Notes: generated from the sequence alone by a model not told the origin. 64,000 nt of DNA from an uncultured Pseudomonas sp. (GCF_946886105.1 NZ_CAMPHV010000001.1:1-64000), one strand, 5' to 3'; numbered from the stretch's first letter, positions 27,899 through 39,104 are shown. Made by a program: numbers and translations.

Positions 27899-29892
27899 GC
27901 CGGGTCCAGGCGATTCCGCGGATCAGCTTGACCTGGCTGCTGGTCGCCCAGGTGCTGGTGATAATTCCCCATCTCGGCCATCTGCCATTGTGGGTGATCG
28001 GCTTGTGGCTGGGTTGCGCGGCCTGGCGCATTCAGATTTTCCGCATGCGCGCGGCCTACCCCAACGCCTGGGCCAAAGCCGGCTTGATGCTGGGCGCCGC
28101 CATCGGCGTATTTCTCTCGCGTGGCAGTCTGGTCGGTCTGGATGCCGGAGTGGTGCTGCTGATTGCGGCCTTTATCCTCAAATTGCTGGAGATGCGCAGC
28201 CGGCGCGATGCGCTGGTGCTGATCTTCCTCGGCTTCTTTACCGTGGTCACCGCTTACTTGTTCGACGACCGCATGCTCCTGGCGCTATTCAGCCTACTGC
28301 CGGTGACGGCGCTGCTGGCCGCTTTGATCGGCTTGCAGCAAAGCGCCGTGGCCACTCAACCCTGGCAAACCGGGCGGCTGGCGGCGAGCCTGCTGTTGCA
28401 GGCGATTCCGTTGATGCTGCTGTTGTTTGTGTTCTTTCCGCGTCTGGGCCCCCTGTGGTCCTTGCCGCAGCCGAGTGATAAGACGCTTAGCGGTTTGTCC
28501 GACAGCATGGCGCCAGCCGATATCGCCGAGTTGAGCCGCTCCGACGCCCTGGCGTTTCGCGCCAGTTTCGAGGGGCAAACGCCGGATCGCAGCCAGCTGT
28601 ACTGGCGCGCCCTGACCTTGGAACGCTTCGATGGGCGGCGCTGGTCGCAGTCCAGTTTCGCCCAGGTGCCGCAGACGCCGGCTTGGGAGAAGCGCGGCGA
28701 ACCGCTGCGCTACAGCATCCTGATGCAGCCGAGCGCCAAGCCCTGGTTGTTCGCCCTGGATGTCGGCGAGACCGGGCTGGAAAGCGCCCAGCAAATGAGC
28801 GACTTCCGCCTGCAGCGCCGGCGCCCGGTCGAGCGTACCTTGCAGTATTCGGTCACCTCCTGGCCTGAAGCCGTGCGCCAGCCCGCGAGCCTGGGCAATG
28901 GCTTGCGCCACGCCCTGCAGTTGCCCGACGAGGGCGACCCGCGCAGCCGCGCCTGGGCCGTCGAGCTGAAGCGGCAATACCCGCAAAGCGAAGAGTTGGT
29001 GCAGGCGCTGCTCGGCCATTTCAACCGCGAGCCTTATGGCTACACCCTGCGCCCGCCGTCGGTCGGCCTGGACAGCATCGACGACTTTCTCTTCAAAACC
29101 CGTAACGGCTTTTGCGCGCATTACGCCGGCGCCATGACCTTCGTGTTGCGCGCGGCCGGTATTCCGGCGCGGGTGGTGGCCGGTTACCAGGGCGGCGAAT
29201 ACAACCCCGGCGGCAATTACGTCCAGGTGCGCCAATTCGATGCCCACGCCTGGGTGGAGTACTGGCAGCCCGGTCGCGGCTGGATCAGCGTCGACCCGAC
29301 GTTTCAAGTGGCGCCGGAGCGTATCGAACTGGGGCTGGAAGAGGCGGTGGCCGGCGAGCAGAGCTTTCTCGAAGGCTCGCCCTTTTCGCCACTGCGCTAT
29401 CGCCAATTGACCTGGCTCAATCAGCTGCGCCTGGGCTGGGATAACCTCAATTACGGCTGGCAGCGCTGGGTATTGGGTTACCAGAGCGCGCAGCAACTGC
29501 AAGTGTTGCAGCGTTGGTTCGGGCGCATCGACGCGCGCTTGCTGGCGATCAGCCTGGTCGGCGGCGGCGCCTTGCTGTTGAGCTTGCTGGCGCTCTGGCT
29601 GTTCAAGCCCTGGCAACGCGAGCGGGACCCGCAGCAGCGCCTCTATCGGCGTTTCGAGCAGCTGCTGGCGCGCCATGGCGTGCGGCGTTTCGCTGGCGAA
29701 GGGCCGCGCGCATTCGCTGCCCGCGCGTCAGCTACATTGCCCGGACAGGCGCGAGCCATCGACGCGTTCAGTACGGCATTCGAGGCGCAGCGTTATGCGG
29801 GGCATGGCGCCTCGCCCGGTGAATTGCAGCGGCTTCTGCGCGCCCTGCGCCGCGCGCTGCCCTGGCGTTTTACCCGAGCGGATCCGAGCTAG
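27895..29892 (+). CDS. tgpA: TgpA-type membrane transglutaminase-like protein
   Basis: 665 aa. Five or six N-terminal helices to about residue 180 (DUF3488), a periplasmic transglutaminase-like domain with an intact triad (Cys407 in RNGFCAHYAG, His451 in DAHAWVEYW, Asp467 in SVDPTF), one helix about 546-566, then a cytoplasmic DUF4129 tail. From established work, P. aeruginosa TgpA (PA2873) is a periplasmic-facing transglutaminase-like protein required for viability. Here it ends the MoxR-DUF58-TgpA operon with overlapping ends. Confidence 0.92.
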   Translation: MSRVQAIPRISLTWLLVAQVLVIIPHLGHLPLWVIGLWLGCAAWRIQIFRMRAAYPNAWAKAGLMLGAAIGVFLSRGSLVGLDAGVVLLIAAFILKLLEMRSRRDALVLIFLGFFTVVTAYLFDDRMLLALFSLLPVTALLAALIGLQQSAVATQPWQTGRLAASLLLQAIPLMLLLFVFFPRLGPLWSLPQPSDKTLSGLSDSMAPADIAELSRSDALAFRASFEGQTPDRSQLYWRALTLERFDGRRWSQSSFAQVPQTPAWEKRGEPLRYSILMQPSAKPWLFALDVGETGLESAQQMSDFRLQRRRPVERTLQYSVTSWPEAVRQPASLGNGLRHALQLPDEGDPRSRAWAVELKRQYPQSEELVQALLGHFNREPYGYTLRPPSVGLDSIDDFLFKTRNGFCAHYAGAMTFVLRAAGIPARVVAGYQGGEYNPGGNYVQVRQFDAHAWVEYWQPGRGWISVDPTFQVAPERIELGLEEAVAGEQSFLEGSPFSPLRYRQLTWLNQLRLGWDNLNYGWQRWVLGYQSAQQLQVLQRWFGRIDARLLAISLVGGGALLLSLLALWLFKPWQRERDPQQRLYRRFEQLLARHGVRRFAGEGPRAFAARASATLPGQARAIDAFSTAFEAQRYAGHGASPGELQRLLRALRRALPWRFTRADPS

Positions 29893-29972
29893 GTGCTGTC
29901 GGCCGATGAAACGACGATGAACCCGGCCAATAAAAGGCGCATCGGCCCAGCCGATGGACGAGGAGTGAGTCA

Positions 29973-30743
29973 ATGGCCAGTCTTTCCGACGATCTATTAG
30001 CTCAGGTGCTGCGGTTGCAGGTGCGTCTGTATGCCTGTCGCGAACGTCTGGCGGCTGCGACCGACGATGAAGCCCTGCATGATCTGCGCATTGCCGTGCG
30101 CACGCTGCGCAGCGTGCTCAAGCCGCTTGCCGAGTTACCCGCTTGTGCGGCCGTGCAACAACGTGCGGCGGAGTTCGGTCGTGCGAGTGGGCCGTTGCGC
30201 GATATGCAGGTTCTGCAACAGGAGTTGGCCCGCCAGGGCGAGAAAGCCGCGTCCTGCGCCCGTCAGGCGCAGCTGCAACCCGGTTATGCGGCGCTATCCT
30301 CTGGCCCGCAGTTGCAGGCGCTGTTCGCCGCCTTGGACGAGTTCCCCGCGCGCTGGTATCAGGCCAAAGCCAATGGCGAGTTGCGCGGTCTTGGCAAGCG
30401 GATCGGCAAGCGTCTGGCGAAGCACCAACGCCGTCTGATCGCCGCCTTGGCGGATCCCGCTTACGACCGCCACCGTTTGCGCCTGCTGATCAAACGGCTG
30501 CGTTACGCCGCCGAGGTCTACCCGGCGTTGACCGGTTTGTCATCCCTCGAGCAGGCCCGTCTGAAACAGGCGCAAAGCGCCCTGGGCGATTGGCACGACC
30601 ATTTGCAGTGGTTGCTGCGCGCCGAGCATGCGGACGATCTGGCGCCCTGCGTGGAACATTGGCAGCGTGCCTTGCAGGCAGCCGAACAGCAGGTCGATAG
30701 CGCGCTGTTGGCGTTGCATGGGCAATTCTCCGGTATCGATTGA
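29973..30743 (+). CDS. CHAD domain protein
   Basis: 256 aa. The CHAD pattern is clear: HDLRIAVRTLRSVLKPL near residues 37-52, DMQVLQQELARQG, and RLRLLIKRLRYAAEVYPAL, with the conserved His and Lys/Arg pairs. CHAD proteins form helical bundles that bind polyphosphate. No CYTH (TTM) domain is fused, so this is a stand-alone CHAD. The ATG follows GAGGAGTGAGTC. It lies 80 bases after tgpA and 24 bases before repeat copy 2. Confidence 0.85.
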   Translation: MASLSDDLLAQVLRLQVRLYACRERLAAATDDEALHDLRIAVRTLRSVLKPLAELPACAAVQQRAAEFGRASGPLRDMQVLQQELARQGEKAASCARQAQLQPGYAALSSGPQLQALFAALDEFPARWYQAKANGELRGLGKRIGKRLAKHQRRLIAALADPAYDRHRLRLLIKRLRYAAEVYPALTGLSSLEQARLKQAQSALGDWHDHLQWLLRAEHADDLAPCVEHWQRALQAAEQQVDSALLALHGQFSGID

Positions 30744-30766
30744 TGCCGCTCGATGCCATCGGCCCA

Positions 30767-30944
30767 TAGCAGGCCATTGAAAAACTACCTGCGTTGGCAA
30801 TACGGCGTTAAAAGCAGGGCTCGGAATGCTCATTTACAGTTCGTAAACTCGCGTGCGAGCCCAGTCCGCTTCCTCGCCTGTTTTTGCGGGGCCGCCATCG
30901 GTATTGTCTTGCCTGCCTCGCCTACGTTTTTCCACGGCCTGATA
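30767..30944. repeat. MITE-like repeat, copy 2 (178 bp)
   Basis: Ends are TAGCAGGCCATTGAAAAAC and, on the other strand, TATCAGGCCGTGGAAAAAC. The core (AATGCTCATTTACA...CCTCGCCTGTTTTTG) is shared with copy 1. It lacks the GC-rich hairpin block of copy 1 but has a 14-base insert after GTTTTTG. It takes up most of the 317-base gap between the CHAD and thioesterase genes; the remaining ~115 bases before the thioesterase show nothing else I recognise. Confidence 0.8.
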
Positions 30945-31060
30945 GGGCTTATTCGCCGTTTTCTCGGTAAATTTGGCCGAAATGGCATGCAATGCGTTAT
31001 AACGCTGGATTCTGGCTATCCCCTAAGATCCCCCCTGCGTATTTTATTTTCGAGGCGGTT

Positions 31061-31858
31061 ATGACGTTTACCGAGTTGCTCCAGGCAGTTGAGCGCGATC
31101 CACAGGCCGTGGTGATCCCCGGCGTTTGGGCGCAGGGGCGGGCCAGTTTCGGCGGTTTGATGGCGGCGCTGGTGTATCAGGCCATGCGCGCCCAGGTACC
31201 GGCGGGGCGTCCGCCGCGCTCCTTGGCGATTACCTTTGTCGGCCCGGCAGAACCGGATGTGCCGCTGGGCTTCGAGGTCGAGGTGTTGCGCGAAGGCAAA
31301 GCGGTCAGCCAGGTGCTGGGCCGGGCCGTGCAGAATGGTCAGGTGGTGACGCTGGTGCAGGGCAGCTTCGGCGCAGCGCGTGACTCGGCGATCCAGGTCG
31401 CTGCCGAGCCGGCACCGCAGATCGCCGCAGTCGAGCAGTGCCAGGAGTTGCCCTATATCGCCAATGTCACCCCGGAGTTCACCCGCTTTCTGGCGATGCG
31501 CTGGGCGATTGGCGGCATGCCGTTCAGCGGCAACAAATCGCGGGAAATGGGCGGTTGGGTGCGCCTGCGCGACGAGTCCGAAGCGCGCCCGGTCGACGAA
31601 GCGCATCTGCTCGCCCTGGTCGATGCCTGGCCGCCGGCTGTGTTGCCGCACCTGAGCACGCCGGCGCCGGGTAGTTCGCTGACCTGGACCATCGAATTCG
31701 TACAGCCGGTGAGCGAGCTGAGCACCCTCGATTGGTGCCTTTACAAGGCGCAGATCGAACACGCGCGCGACGGCTATGGGCATATCGCCGCCGCCTTGTG
31801 GTCACCCCAGGGCGAGCTGCTGGCGATCAGCCGGCAGACGGTCAGCGTGTTCGGTTAG
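31061..31858 (+). CDS. Acyl-CoA thioesterase, double-hotdog (TesB-like)
   Basis: 265 aa, tandem hotdog layout of the 4HBT_3/TesB-like family: ASFGGLMAALVYQAMRAQVP, FVGPAEPDVPLGFEVEVLREGKAVSQV in the first half, and SLTWTIEFVQPVSELSTLDWCLYKA, GYGHIAAALWSPQGELLAISRQTVSVF in the second, ending in the usual strand motif. It should hydrolyse acyl-CoA in the cytoplasm. ATG 31061 has GAGGCGG upstream; a longer reading from 30992 is unlikely. Monocistronic between the repeat and a convergent chemoreceptor gene. Confidence 0.85.
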   Translation: MTFTELLQAVERDPQAVVIPGVWAQGRASFGGLMAALVYQAMRAQVPAGRPPRSLAITFVGPAEPDVPLGFEVEVLREGKAVSQVLGRAVQNGQVVTLVQGSFGAARDSAIQVAAEPAPQIAAVEQCQELPYIANVTPEFTRFLAMRWAIGGMPFSGNKSREMGGWVRLRDESEARPVDEAHLLALVDAWPPAVLPHLSTPAPGSSLTWTIEFVQPVSELSTLDWCLYKAQIEHARDGYGHIAAALWSPQGELLAISRQTVSVFG

Positions 31859-31922
31859 AGGCCGCGAGGCCGGACGGAATCTCGATCCGCCCGGTGCTCC
31901 GCTCGCGGCTGGTCGCTATTGT

Positions 31923-33404
31923 CTAGAGCTTGAGCATCCGTATCGCTTTGTTCAGCTCGCCGGCCAATGCCGCCAGCTCGCTGCTGGTGGCGGCCGATGC
32001 GCTGGTTTGCCTGACCGTGCCTTCGGTGACGTCGTGAATCTTCACCACCGAGCGGTTCATCTCCTCGGCGACCTGGCTCTGCTGTTCGACCGCGACCGCG
32101 ATCTGGGTATTGCTTTCGCGCATATGCGCCACCGATGCGGTGATCGCGCTCAAGGCCTGACCGGCTTCGTCGGCTTGCTGCACGCAATCGTCGGCTTTCA
32201 ACGAACTCTCCTGCATGAACTCCACTGCGTCGTGGGTGCCGCTTTGCAGCGTGCCGATCATTTTGGTGATTTCGTCGGTGGAGTCCTGCACGCGTTTGGC
32301 CAGGTTGCGTACTTCATCGGCCACCACGGCGAAGCCGCGGCCCATCTCGCCGGCGCGCGCCGCTTCGATGGCGGCATTGAGCGCTAGCAGGTTGGTCTGT
32401 TCGGCGATGCCGTGGATCTCACTGACCACGCCGCTGATCTTTTGGCTGTCGGCGGCCAGGCGTTCGATCATCTTCGCGGTCTGCTGCACGCCGCTGGACA
32501 AGCCGGTGATCGATTGGGTGACGCGGTCGACCATCTGCTGGCCATTGCCGGCGAGCTGTTCGGCGGTCTTCGATTGGTCGCGAGTGTCGGCCGCATGCTG
32601 GGCGATGTGCTGCACCGTGCTGGTCATTTCGTTGATCGCGGTGGCAGCCTGTTCGGTTTCGCTCTGCTGGTCGAGCATGCCGCGACGTACCTCGCCCATG
32701 CTCGCCGCCAGACGTTCGGCGCCTTCGTCCAGACGGGCAGCGGTCTGCGCGACCACCCCGACCACGCGCTGGTAGCCGGCTTGCATGGCGTTGAAGGCGC
32801 TGGCCATCTGGCCGACTTCGTCGCGGCAGTCGAGCGGCACGCGGGCGGCCAGATCGCCGCTTTTCTCCACTTGCAGCATCACATCCTTAAGGGTGTTGAG
32901 ATGGCTGAGGAGGAAACGGATCAGCAACTGGGACGCCGCCAGCAGGATCAACATCAACAGGGCGACCACCAACGCGTAGCTCAGTGCGCGCTCGCCGAAG
33001 ACTTGCAGCAAGCTTGGCGCATGGGCCAGTACGGCCAGGCGCTGACCCTGACCGAGGTCGACGACCTGGGCGCCGATCAGTGCATCGGCGGAGGATAGTG
33101 CGTCCGCCTCGAACGCCACCCAGCCGCTGGCGCGGCTCAGCGCACCGCCCTGGTCGTTCGCCAGGCGTGGGCTTTGGCCCTCGGCAAAACGTACGAGATG
33201 GCTAGCGGTCGGCGGGGTCTGTCCTTCAGGCCAGGCATCCAGCAATTTGGCCTGGGCCTGGGCGAGCTGTTGCGCGGCATGCATGCGCGCCTCGCGCTCG
33301 ACATCCAAGGCGTAGAGCACCAGCAGCAGGGTCGTGCCGAACGCCACGGCATTCACTGCCCAAAACTTGTACTTCAGCGAGAGGTCGCGGATCCAGGAGC
33401 CCAT
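31923..33404 (-). CDS. Methyl-accepting chemotaxis protein, small sensor
   Basis: 493 aa. TM1 about 14-34, a short periplasmic domain of about 105 residues, TM2 about 143-166, HAMP about 167-220 and a signalling domain with the tip [35 protein letters not shown]. The tip differs from that of the receptor at 21174-23138 by only a few residues, so both may join the same arrays. No CheR-binding tail. Ligand unknown; the periplasmic part has no recognised fold. Confidence 0.9.
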   Translation of the reverse strand: MGSWIRDLSLKYKFWAVNAVAFGTTLLLVLYALDVEREARMHAAQQLAQAQAKLLDAWPEGQTPPTASHLVRFAEGQSPRLANDQGGALSRASGWVAFEADALSSADALIGAQVVDLGQGQRLAVLAHAPSLLQVFGERALSYALVVALLMLILLAASQLLIRFLLSHLNTLKDVMLQVEKSGDLAARVPLDCRDEVGQMASAFNAMQAGYQRVVGVVAQTAARLDEGAERLAASMGEVRRGMLDQQSETEQAATAINEMTSTVQHIAQHAADTRDQSKTAEQLAGNGQQMVDRVTQSITGLSSGVQQTAKMIERLAADSQKISGVVSEIHGIAEQTNLLALNAAIEAARAGEMGRGFAVVADEVRNLAKRVQDSTDEITKMIGTLQSGTHDAVEFMQESSLKADDCVQQADEAGQALSAITASVAHMRESNTQIAVAVEQQSQVAEEMNRSVVKIHDVTEGTVRQTSASAATSSELAALAGELNKAIRMLKL

Positions 33405-33538
33405 AATGTCTTCTTCAAGTGTCGGTTAGGTTTGTGGCAGGGTGCCAGTATCGCGTGTCCGGCCATGGCCGCCGTTGATCCCGGTCAACTGAGGTATTTA
33501 ACGGCTGTGGTGTGCCGGACTTTAATCGGCGGCCGGGC

Positions 33539-34360
33539 TCATTTGCCTTCAGTTTCGTCGAGCGTAGGCAGGCCGAAAAACCGCCGGGCGCAGGCGCTGC
33601 TATGGGCTGCCAGTCGCTCCGGGCTTTCGCCGCGGTGCCGCGCCACCTCGCGCAATACTTCGCCCAGAAAAGCCGGTTCGTTGCGGCCATTCTTGGGTTT
33701 CGGACGCAGGCTGCGCGGTAGCAGAAAAGGCGAGTCGCTTTCGAGCATTAGCCGGCCTTCGGGAATTTCCCGCACCAAGGGATGCAAGTGGTTACCGCGG
33801 CGTTCATCGCAGATCCAGCCGGTGATGCCGATGTGCAGATCCATATCGAGGTAGGCGAACAGCGCGCGTTTTTCCCCGGTAAAACAGTGCACCACGGCAG
33901 CGGGCAGGCGGTCGCGATAATCACGTAGGATCGCCAGCAGACGTTCATCGGCATCGCGCTCGTGCAGAAATACCGGCATCTGCAATTCGACGGCCAGGGC
34001 CAATTGCTCTTCCAGGGCTTTCTCCTGGGCGGGGCGAGGGGAGAAGTCGCGGTTGAAATCAAGCCCGCATTCGCCAACGGCCCGTACCTGTGGCTGTTTC
34101 AGCAGCGCCTTGAGTTCGTTGACGCTGGCCGAGTTCCAGCTACTGGCGTCATGCGGGTGCACGCCGGCGGTGCTGAATAGCCGTCGGCCGCTGCTATCCA
34201 GTTGTCGGCATAGGTCCAAGGCGTGCGCGCTCTCTTCGAGGCTGGTGCCGGTCAGGAGCATTTGGCAAACACCGGCGGCATAGGCGCGAGTGAGCAGTGC
34301 CTCACGCTGTTCGGCAAAGCTTGGGTGGGTCAGATTGACGCCGATGTCGATGAGTTGCAT
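33539..34360 (-). CDS. tatD: TatD-family metal-dependent hydrolase
   Basis: 273 aa. Opening [11 protein letters not shown] (TatD itself starts very similarly), then [40 protein letters not shown] and [11 protein letters not shown] supply the metal-binding His, Glu and Asp of the TIM barrel. TatD enzymes are Mg2+-dependent 3'-5' DNases/RNases acting in DNA repair and degradation. The first residues fit TatD better than YcfH or YjjV. It is divergent from the transglycosylase gene. Confidence 0.88.
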   Translation of the reverse strand: MQLIDIGVNLTHPSFAEQREALLTRAYAAGVCQMLLTGTSLEESAHALDLCRQLDSSGRRLFSTAGVHPHDASSWNSASVNELKALLKQPQVRAVGECGLDFNRDFSPRPAQEKALEEQLALAVELQMPVFLHERDADERLLAILRDYRDRLPAAVVHCFTGEKRALFAYLDMDLHIGITGWICDERRGNHLHPLVREIPEGRLMLESDSPFLLPRSLRPKPKNGRNEPAFLGEVLREVARHRGESPERLAAHSSACARRFFGLPTLDETEGK

Positions 34361-34616
34361 GGTGCCTACCTATGCCGCGTTGAAGGCGGTCGAATTGACT
34401 GCGGTGAGGCAGCATAGCAGAGCTTTTCTTCCAGTTATTAAGTCAATGTTTTCAGTGTATTAGAGCCGACTTGTAAGCCAGTCGCGAGTTGCGGCTGGCA
34501 TCCGCTTGCTGGCTGTGCGAACCTCCGCGCCCTGCGTTGGCAGCCTTGCCGCAGGTCGCTTTACGTTCAGTCGATCAGCCTCGCTCAGAGCGAGCCGACG
34601 TTGCCCTGGAGCCCCG

Positions 34617-36032
34617 ATGCCACGACTGCTATTGCTGCTTTGCCTGTTGGCGCTATGGCCGTTGTCGGCCGGTGCGCGGCTGGCCGGGCCGCCGGAAGTC
34701 GCGCAGCCTGCGGTCGCCCGGGATCTGGCGAGTATCAGGCGCAGCGGCGAGCTGCGTGTGTTGGTCAATCAGAGCCGCAACAGCTCCGGTGAGATCAAGG
34801 GGCAGAGTATCGGCGTGGAATACCGCCGGCTGCGCGCATTCGAGCAGTACCTCAATCGCGACGCCGGAGACGGGCGGCGGCTCAAGTTAAAAATCGTGCC
34901 GGTGGCCAAGGATCAGCTGTTGGGCGCATTGCAGCGTGGCGATGGCGATCTGGTCGCCCCCGGTGAGTTGCTCGCGCTGCGCGGCGGCGGTGCGGTGAGT
35001 GCCAGCAGCGCGATTCGCCGCGATGTGCCGCTGATCATTGTGGCGCGCCAGGGCAATCGCCGCTATCAGAGCCTCGACGATCTCTCCGGGCGAAGCTTCG
35101 CGCTGCCGGCCGGTAGCGCCGCCGGCGAGGCCATCCGCCAACTCAATCAACGGCTGATACAGCGCAAACTGCAACCGCTGATCATCGAGTGGGCCGACCC
35201 CAGCCTGGCCGTCGAAGATGTGCTGGAAATGGTGCATGCCGGCATCTACAACCTGACCGTGGTGGAACAGCCGATTGCCGAACGCTGGGCCAAGGTGTTG
35301 CCGAAACTACGCCTCGATCGCCACATTCCCTTGGCTGAGGACGGCGACATGCGTTGGTACGTGCGTCGCGACGCATCGATGCTGAGGGCCAGCATCGACC
35401 GTTTCCTGAAAAGCTACCGTGAGCCGGCCGATCTGGACGCCACTTTTCAGCGGGTCTATCGACGCCTGTACAAGGTGCGCTATCCCCTTGGCCGCATCGA
35501 ACGCCAGCGCCTCGAGAAAGTGCGTCCGGTGCTGCAGCGGCAGGCCACGCAACAGCGCTTCGATTGGCTGATGTTGGCGGCGGTGGCCTATAAAGAGTCG
35601 ACCCTCAACCCGGCGGCGCGGGGCAGCGGCGGCGCCACCGGGTTGATGCAGGTCACTCCGGCGGCCGGTCGCAGCGTTGGGGTCAGCAATATCGCAGCGC
35701 TGGAAAACAACGTGCTCGCCGCCGCCAAGTACCTGGCCGCGATCCGGCGCAACTTCTTCAATAGCCCGCAGCTCAATGAACGCGAGCGCATGGCCTTCGT
35801 CCTGGCGGGCTACAACATGGGGCCGCAGCGGGTGCAGAGCATGCGTGCCGAAGCCAAGCGACGGGGCTTGAATCCCAATCAATGGTTTTTTCAGGTCGAG
35901 CGGATCGCCATGGAGCAAGTCGGTATGGGGGTGGTCAGCTACGTCAACAGCGTCAACAAGTACTACCTGGCCTATGATCGCGAACGCTATTTGCTGGAGC
36001 CGCAGGCCGTGGCCAGGAATGTGGCTGATTAA
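34617..36032 (+). CDS. Membrane-bound lytic transglycosylase, MltF-like
   Basis: 471 aa. Signal peptide about 1-20 (LLLLLCLLALWPLSAGA) without a lipobox; a bacterial solute-binding domain about 40-285 (DLASIRRSGELRVLVNQS, DDLSGRSFALPAGSA, GDMRWYVRRDASML); then an SLT domain with catalytic Glu in AAVAYKESTLNPAARGSGGATGLMQVTP and GYNMGPQRV. This two-domain build is that of MltF. From memory P. aeruginosa has a second copy, MltF2 (PA2865), in an equivalent place; this is probably it. ATG 34617 has TGGAG upstream. Confidence 0.88.
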   Translation: MPRLLLLLCLLALWPLSAGARLAGPPEVAQPAVARDLASIRRSGELRVLVNQSRNSSGEIKGQSIGVEYRRLRAFEQYLNRDAGDGRRLKLKIVPVAKDQLLGALQRGDGDLVAPGELLALRGGGAVSASSAIRRDVPLIIVARQGNRRYQSLDDLSGRSFALPAGSAAGEAIRQLNQRLIQRKLQPLIIEWADPSLAVEDVLEMVHAGIYNLTVVEQPIAERWAKVLPKLRLDRHIPLAEDGDMRWYVRRDASMLRASIDRFLKSYREPADLDATFQRVYRRLYKVRYPLGRIERQRLEKVRPVLQRQATQQRFDWLMLAAVAYKESTLNPAARGSGGATGLMQVTPAAGRSVGVSNIAALENNVLAAAKYLAAIRRNFFNSPQLNERERMAFVLAGYNMGPQRVQSMRAEAKRRGLNPNQWFFQVERIAMEQVGMGVVSYVNSVNKYYLAYDRERYLLEPQAVARNVAD

Positions 36033-36068
36033 TCTAATAAATAGATTTAAATTAGCGACAATATCCGC

Positions 36069-36096
36069 TTTAAGTATCTATAAATCTGGTTATTCT
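36069..36096 (+). promoter_or_regulatory. Possible promoter of the DoxX-family gene
   Basis: TTTAAG (36069-36074) and TATTCT (36091-36096) are 16 bases apart in an AT-rich patch, 42 bases before the ATG. Both boxes match the consensus only in part. Confidence 0.35.
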
Positions 36097-36137
36097 ATGC
36101 CTCATCTTCTCTCTTCCAGCAAACAGGAATACTCAGC

Positions 36138-36572
36138 ATGAATACACAGATCCAGCGTCTACTTTCCACCCAAGCCGGTTACGGCCTTACGCTCCTTCGC
36201 GTGATCGCCGGCGTGACCTTCGCCGCCCACGGTTCGCAAAAACTCTTCGGCTGGTTCGGCGGCTATGGTTTGTCCGGCGTCGGCCAGTGGATGGAAAGCA
36301 TCGGCCTGGCGCCGGGCTACCTGATGGCACTGCTGGCCGGTAGCGCCGAATTCTTCGGCGGTTTGGCGCTGATCGTCGGTTTGCTGGTGCGTCCCGCGGC
36401 CGCGGTATTGGCCGTGACCATGCTGGTGGCGATAGTCACCGTGCACCTGGCCAATGGTTTCTTCATGAGCAACAACGGTTATGAATTCGCCCTGGCTCTG
36501 CTGGCGATCAGCCTGGCGGTGATGATCGAAGGCGCGGGCAAGCTCTCGCTGGATAAGCGCATCGCCGGCTGA
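36138..36572 (+). CDS. DoxX-family membrane protein
   Basis: 144 aa with four predicted helices. TLLRVIAGVTFAAHGSQKLFGWFGGYG is the DoxX family signature, and FFGGLALIVGLLVRPAA the second. Family members act in redox balance or quinone/thiosulphate chemistry in a few species, mostly unknown. It follows an AT-rich promoter region and ends at a strong terminator (36598-36634). No partner gene is adjacent. Confidence 0.85.
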   Translation: MNTQIQRLLSTQAGYGLTLLRVIAGVTFAAHGSQKLFGWFGGYGLSGVGQWMESIGLAPGYLMALLAGSAEFFGGLALIVGLLVRPAAAVLAVTMLVAIVTVHLANGFFMSNNGYEFALALLAISLAVMIEGAGKLSLDKRIAG

Positions 36573-36597
36573 GTTCAAGCTCCGAACGATTCCAGCG

Positions 36598-36634
36598 AAC
36601 GCCGCTCCTTCCATGCGCATGAGCGGCGTTTTTT
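36598..36634 (+). terminator. Rho-independent terminator after the DoxX gene
   Basis: AACGCCGCTC pairs with GAGCGGCGTT across a 13-base loop and runs into six T. It lies 26 bases after the stop and just before the convergent lipase foldase gene. Confidence 0.85.
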
Positions 36635-36655
36635 CATGCCTGGGTTTTTTCGCGA

Positions 36656-37687
36656 TCAGGGCGCACTTGGCCGACGCGTCGCCGCCAGCTGTTCGGCGGC
36701 GTCCAGACGCAGGCGCTCCTGCTGGTTGAAGTCGGCTTCGGCCAATTGCGCGATCGCGCTGGCTTTGTCGCTCGCGCTCAGGCCCAGATTGGCCTCGATC
36801 TTGGCTTTCTCCGTCAGGTAGCGACTCACCCGCTGGTTCCAGGTTTGGCGCTTACGATCGAGTGCTTCGAGGCGTTGAGTGGCTTCGGCGCCGACCAGTT
36901 GCTGACGCAGCTGGCGGATTTGCGCGGCGCTGGCGCCTTCGGCCTGCAGCTTGGCGGTTTGCTGGCGCAGATCGTTTTGCAGCTGAGGCAGCACGCTGTC
37001 GTGCATTTCCGGCGGCAAGCTGTTTCGCAATTGGTCGACCGCCGCGGCCTTTGCCGCGTCATCGAGTCGGCTGTCCTGGAGGATGGTCAGGCGCTCCAGG
37101 GTGAATTGGTTGTAGGCCTGCTCCCGGGCGAAAAACGCTTGCTGGGCTTCGGCGCTGAAGATCCGCGCGCGCAAGGCCTGTACCGCGGTTTCGCGTTGAC
37201 GCATGGCTTGCAGGTCGGCGATCTGCGGCAGATCCCGCTCCAACAGGATCAGTTCGCGCTTATAGGCCAGATACTGCTCGAGCAAGCCCAGCGCTTGTTG
37301 GCGCGCAGGCTCCTGCAGTTGGCTGGCGATATAGCCTTGCAGGCGCTCGACGCTTTTGCGCAGCGGTTCCTCGCCGACCGCAGCGAGGAAATAATCGAAA
37401 ATCCGCCGGATGTCTTCGCTGACGATCAAGTGGCCCGCGGCGTCGACGCGAAACCTGCCATCCACCTGGGTGCCGTCGAAGGAGGCGGGCAAGGCTTGCA
37501 TTGCTTGAGGGCGGGCCGGTGCCTTCGGCGGCGTGCTCGAGGGGTGCGTCGCGACGCTGCGTTCGGTGTTCAGAGGCTCACCGACGCCCCGTTCGAGCGG
37601 CGTGGGGCCATCCGTCGGGTCCAGATAAAGCATGCCGGCGATAGCCGAGATAAAGGCCACGGGTACGAGCAGCAGGAGTTTTTTCAC
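36656..37687 (-). CDS. lif: Lipase-specific foldase (lipase chaperone)
   Basis: 343 aa. An N-terminal membrane anchor ([19 protein letters not shown]), a variable Ala/Pro linker to about 60, then the steric chaperone domain with the Lif motif [13 protein letters not shown] at about 90-102, and long helices rich in Gln and Ala to the end. It stays in the inner membrane facing the periplasm and folds the lipase before type II secretion. It lies 79 bases after the lipase gene on the same strand, separated by a strong hairpin. Confidence 0.93.
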   Translation of the reverse strand: MKKLLLLVPVAFISAIAGMLYLDPTDGPTPLERGVGEPLNTERSVATHPSSTPPKAPARPQAMQALPASFDGTQVDGRFRVDAAGHLIVSEDIRRIFDYFLAAVGEEPLRKSVERLQGYIASQLQEPARQQALGLLEQYLAYKRELILLERDLPQIADLQAMRQRETAVQALRARIFSAEAQQAFFAREQAYNQFTLERLTILQDSRLDDAAKAAAVDQLRNSLPPEMHDSVLPQLQNDLRQQTAKLQAEGASAAQIRQLRQQLVGAEATQRLEALDRKRQTWNQRVSRYLTEKAKIEANLGLSASDKASAIAQLAEADFNQQERLRLDAAEQLAATRRPSAP

Positions 37688-37718
37688 GGTTCTTTCACGG
37701 CCAGATGGTGCGAAGGCG

Positions 37719-37744
37719 CAGCGGAGCCCCTCAGGGCTCCGCTG
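37719..37744. promoter_or_regulatory. Intercistronic hairpin between lipase and foldase genes
   Basis: An 11-bp perfect stem (CAGCGGAGCCC/GGGCTCCGCTG) with a four-base loop. On the minus strand no U-tract follows, so it is not a classic terminator. It could stabilise the upstream lipase message or reduce read-through to the foldase. Confidence 0.7.
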
Positions 37745-37766
37745 CGGTCTTGTCGGCGGGGTTGGA

Positions 37767-38873
<1,107 letters not shown>

Positions 38874-39074
38874 TTAGACGCCAAGGGCCGCGGCTTTGAT
38901 GGTTGCTTGCAGCGCTTTGGTGTTGTTACACGGCGAAACGCGAGCGCTACGCATTGGCCCGTTTGCAGCCATTCTCAGGCGCCAAAAGCATGGCGTTTTG
39001 CGGCGCCGCGTGAGGGCGAGTCGAGCCTTACCAATCAAAGGTTGGGGTGCTGCGGTGCAACGCTGGCGCTCGCC

Positions 39075-39104
39075 TTGACAGCCGTGAGCCGGCTTCTCTA
39101 GGAT
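39075..39104 (+). promoter_or_regulatory. Candidate sigma-70 promoter
   Basis: Perfect -35 TTGACA at 39075-39080 and TAGGAT at 39099-39104, spacer 18. RNA would start near 39111, giving a leader of about 155 bases before the gene at 39267. In the 38727-39266 gap (540 bases) I otherwise find only the lipA promoter and a possible 30-codon frame at 39112-39204. Confidence 0.5.

Noticed and set aside
28294..29676. 460-codon frame antisense to tgpA
   Set aside because: Same reason: a mirror of codon bias in a real gene with an intact catalytic triad.
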